Origin: Edaphobacter sp. 12200R-103
Lineage (GTDB): Bacteria; Acidobacteriota; Terriglobia; Terriglobales; Acidobacteriaceae
Assembly: GCF_010093025.1 (NCBI RefSeq)
Contig: NZ_CP048114.1
Coordinates: forward strand, 1,488,001 to 1,552,000
Length of the DNA stretch: 64,000 nucleotides
Direction: 5' to 3'
Part shown: piece after piece, positions 61,751 through 64,000 of the stretch
Position numbering within the stretch: position 1 is the stretch's first letter
Layout of the letters: each line of letters opens with the position of its first letter
The notes under the pieces: model-generated
What the model saw: the letters and a program-made list of their open reading frames with translations, nothing else
The model's database searches: none
Told to the model about the DNA's origin: nothing
Position numbers and translations under genes: made by a program

Positions 61751-64000
61751 TTACTGCACCTGGGGTTGAATATAGTTGAGAAGCCAGACGATCGCTGGAT
61801 CGGCATCCTCCACCGCGAAACATAGGTCATGCTGGCCGGACTGTCGCGAGGTGAACTGTACTGCTGGAAGTGAGGTCAGGCCATCTTTCCGATATGCCGG
61901 CTGTAGCGGAACCTCAGCAAGCTGAGGCCCACTGCAGCTATCCATGTGGATTGCAATCTTCGCGTTTGTCGTGGATGCCGCGCTGGACACGGGAAGCGGC
62001 TTCCCTTGAGCATGAAAGATATACGGGATACTGCCCACTCCGAGTTGCACGCCCTGAAAGAGGCCCAGATCCGCCTTGCGATAGATCCAGCAGGGATTTG
62101 AAAACACCACCCGGAAGACGGGCCGCTCTGCATTACGCGGAGGGTCCTGTTCCATCTGGATTCCGGCATTGTTCCTGCATGGGTCCAACTCCCGGCTGTC
62201 GCGCCGGACCGCGGACGCCAGTGTAATCTGCTGCGCGACCGGATCTCCCAATGCGGTGCCTCCCTCGAAGGCCAGGGCGTGTAATTGCCTGGGTAAAGTC
62301 ACCGATACCGGCTGCGTATATACGGGTGACTCCGGGCCAACGGAAGAGCCGTCCAGAGTGTAATGAATCTCTCCAAAATTGCCCTGCGTGCTCAACGTAA
62401 GAGTGGCGCGATCGCCAGTGACGGCAGGCACAGCGTGCGCCTGCACCTCGAAGACGCTGAGTGCAGGTTGAAGGCCTGCGTCTTTCGCGCGTTGCAGGTC
62501 CGCAGGCAGCCGCTTCAGAAAATCGGTGTAGTTTCTGTTCCCTGCCGGCGACCAGGCCATCTCCGCAAGTGCGGCCGCACGAGGAAAGAGCATGTGCTGT
62601 ACCCGATCCTCGGTCAGGATGTACTCCGTCCAGATGGAGCCCTGCACGCCAAGGATGTGGCTCTGCTCTGCGGGTGTCAGCTCTGTGGGATCGGCCCGGA
62701 AGTTGTATACGTCGCCCAGCGAATTTACGGGATCGCGTCCGGCGGGCTCATCGATGGCATCACTCTGGCGATAGTTGAAGTAGAGCGGGCGGTAGGGCGT
62801 AAGGATCGCGTCGTGGCCCTGCCTGGCCGCAGCGATCCCGCCCTCCATGCCGCGCCAGGACATTACGGTTGCGTTCTGCGACAGTCCTCCCTGCAGGATC
62901 TCGTCCCATCCCACCATCTTGCGGCCATGCGCGTTGATGAACTTCTCGATCCTCGCGATAAACCAGCTCTGAAGAGCATCCTCGTCATGCAGTCCGAGCT
63001 CGTGGAGCTTCTGCTGTATGGCAGGATTCTCCTTCCACTGGTTCTTGATAGCTTCATCTCCTCCCACATGGATGTACTCACTGGGAAAGAGCTCCATCAC
63101 CTCTGTGAGGATGTTTTCAAGGAAGGTAAACGTCTCGTCTTTCGGGTTGTAGAGGTTCGGGTAGATTCCCCATCCAACTGGCATATGGGTGATCGGGTTC
63201 AGCGAACTTGCGTACTCCGGGTACGCGACCAGCGGCGCAGTTGCATGGCCTGGCATCTCGATCTCAGGGACGACAATGATGTTGCGAGCCTGAGCATAGG
63301 CCACGATGCGTCGAATCTGCTCCTGTGTATAGAAGCCGCCATAGGGACCCTTCGGCGTCAGGGAGTTTGGCTGGTACGGCGGCATCGTCTGTGGTCGATA
63401 CCCTCCTACCGACGTCAGGCGTGGATATCGTTTAATCTCAATGCGCCAACCCTGATCGTCGGTCAGATGCCAGTGAAGCCGGTTCAGCTTATGCTCGGCC
63501 ATGTAATCGAGCAGCTCTAGGATAAATTTCTCGCTCTGCATGTGACGCGCGGAATCGAGCATCAGGCCACGCCAACGAAAGCGCGGCTCATCTTCGATCT
63601 GCCATACAGCAAGCTGGCCGTTATTGTGCGCCAACATCTGCCACAGGCTGATGGCGCCGTAAAGATAACCAGCATGGTTGCTCGCAGAGATCACGACGGA
63701 AGCCGGAGAGATCTTCAGCGAATAGCTCTCATCCTCGCCTCCATTCACGAACTGATGAGCAGGACGCCGAACGAATCGAAGTTGGGGAGTTCCTTTGACT
63801 AAACCTTGAGAGTTTTCAATCAGGCCTGCATTGTGAGTTCTTTCCAGAAGCCACTGGAGATACCTCTCAACAGAACGGGCGTCGGGATCTGCACTGGCAG
63901 CGTCAAAGAAAAGCCCACGATTGAGGTTCAGCATGCCGTTGCCGCGGGAGGCATCTGCCGGTTCGGGAATGATGGGTGCCGAGCGGCTCTGCTGTGCGAT
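61751..64000 (-). CDS. Beta-N-acetylhexosaminidase, GH20 family, N-terminus beyond window
   Basis: The frame is open to the window edge: 22 codons (IAQQSRSAPIIPEPADAS onward) precede the first ATG at 63934, and the true start and signal peptide lie outside. About 749 residues are present. The N-terminal GH20b domain ends near SLWQMLAHNNG, the barrel has LDSARHMQSEKFILELLDYM, DQGWRIEIKRYPRL, VPEIEMPGHATA and the catalytic Asp-Glu pair in IHVGGDEAIKNQW. After it come a chitobiase C-terminal domain and a CBM-like tail (VGSIPYIFHAQGKPLPVSSA). It removes terminal GlcNAc or GalNAc, outside the cytoplasm if a leader exists. Confidence 0.92.
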   Translation of the reverse strand: MAQQSRSAPIIPEPADASRGNGMLNLNRGLFFDAASADPDARSVERYLQWLLERTHNAGLIENSQGLVKGTPQLRFVRRPAHQFVNGGEDESYSLKISPASVVISASNHAGYLYGAISLWQMLAHNNGQLAVWQIEDEPRFRWRGLMLDSARHMQSEKFILELLDYMAEHKLNRLHWHLTDDQGWRIEIKRYPRLTSVGGYRPQTMPPYQPNSLTPKGPYGGFYTQEQIRRIVAYAQARNIIVVPEIEMPGHATAPLVAYPEYASSLNPITHMPVGWGIYPNLYNPKDETFTFLENILTEVMELFPSEYIHVGGDEAIKNQWKENPAIQQKLHELGLHDEDALQSWFIARIEKFINAHGRKMVGWDEILQGGLSQNATVMSWRGMEGGIAAARQGHDAILTPYRPLYFNYRQSDAIDEPAGRDPVNSLGDVYNFRADPTELTPAEQSHILGVQGSIWTEYILTEDRVQHMLFPRAAALAEMAWSPAGNRNYTDFLKRLPADLQRAKDAGLQPALSVFEVQAHAVPAVTGDRATLTLSTQGNFGEIHYTLDGSSVGPESPVYTQPVSVTLPRQLHALAFEGGTALGDPVAQQITLASAVRRDSRELDPCRNNAGIQMEQDPPRNAERPVFRVVFSNPCWIYRKADLGLFQGVQLGVGSIPYIFHAQGKPLPVSSAASTTNAKIAIHMDSCSGPQLAEVPLQPAYRKDGLTSLPAVQFTSRQSGQHDLCFAVEDADPAIVWLLNYIQPQVQ

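Overview
The window looks like a chromosomal segment of an Acidobacteriota bacterium, most likely a Terriglobia/Acidobacteriaceae relative. The reasons are three very large Oar-type TonB-dependent receptors with an N-terminal carboxypeptidase-like domain, many twin-arginine signal proteins, a PQQ-like propeller protein overlapping a cytochrome c gene, a membrane-anchored DNA-binding-like protein and a dense set of glycan enzymes. This assignment rests on gene content only; no search was run. It is mostly carbohydrate acquisition and catabolism, with one central-carbon operon.

Region 1 (1-12.6 kb) is a glycan locus: a sugar isomerase (cut by the window edge), an AGE epimerase, an MFS transporter, a GntR/HutC regulator, two SGNH esterases, a TonB receptor, a CE1-like esterase and a DUF1080 protein. 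A 15-bp motif, TCCTATnnnTAyAGG, lies in three promoter regions here and is the best candidate operator for the GntR protein.

Region 2 (12.6-37.7 kb) has the marks of an integrative island in a tRNA-Asp gene. The intact tRNA (37661-37737, minus) has a tyrosine recombinase beside it, and a decayed copy of the tRNA 3' half lies at 13290-13332. Just left of that copy is a second, nonsense-riddled recombinase remnant, so two elements appear to have inserted in tandem. The cargo is a LacI regulator, a PQQ-like protein with cytochrome c, two TIM-barrel isomerases, an MFS-Gfo/Idh-isomerase-GH88-SDR operon, a TonB receptor, a fused clan GH-A/GH26 enzyme, a membrane regulator and a large GH2 enzyme. 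A perfect palindrome, TGATAGCGCTATCA, overlaps a good promoter, and two relatives lie upstream of the operon.

Region 3 (37.8-45.4 kb) is more housekeeping: aceB-glcD-glcE-glcF on the minus strand (glycolate to glyoxylate to malate) and a berberine-bridge-type flavoenzyme.

Region 4 (45.9-53.1 kb) holds a compact operon of a phosphoesterase, a lysine-rich protein and a predicted outer-membrane barrel, then a CBM9 protein, a TPR protein and a CRTAC1/ASPIC-UnbV protein.

Region 5 (53.1-64 kb) is another glycan locus: TonB receptor, GH51 arabinofuranosidase, LacI regulator, sugar porter and GH20 hexosaminidase (5' end beyond the window), with CG-centred palindromes upstream of the receptor and GH51 genes.
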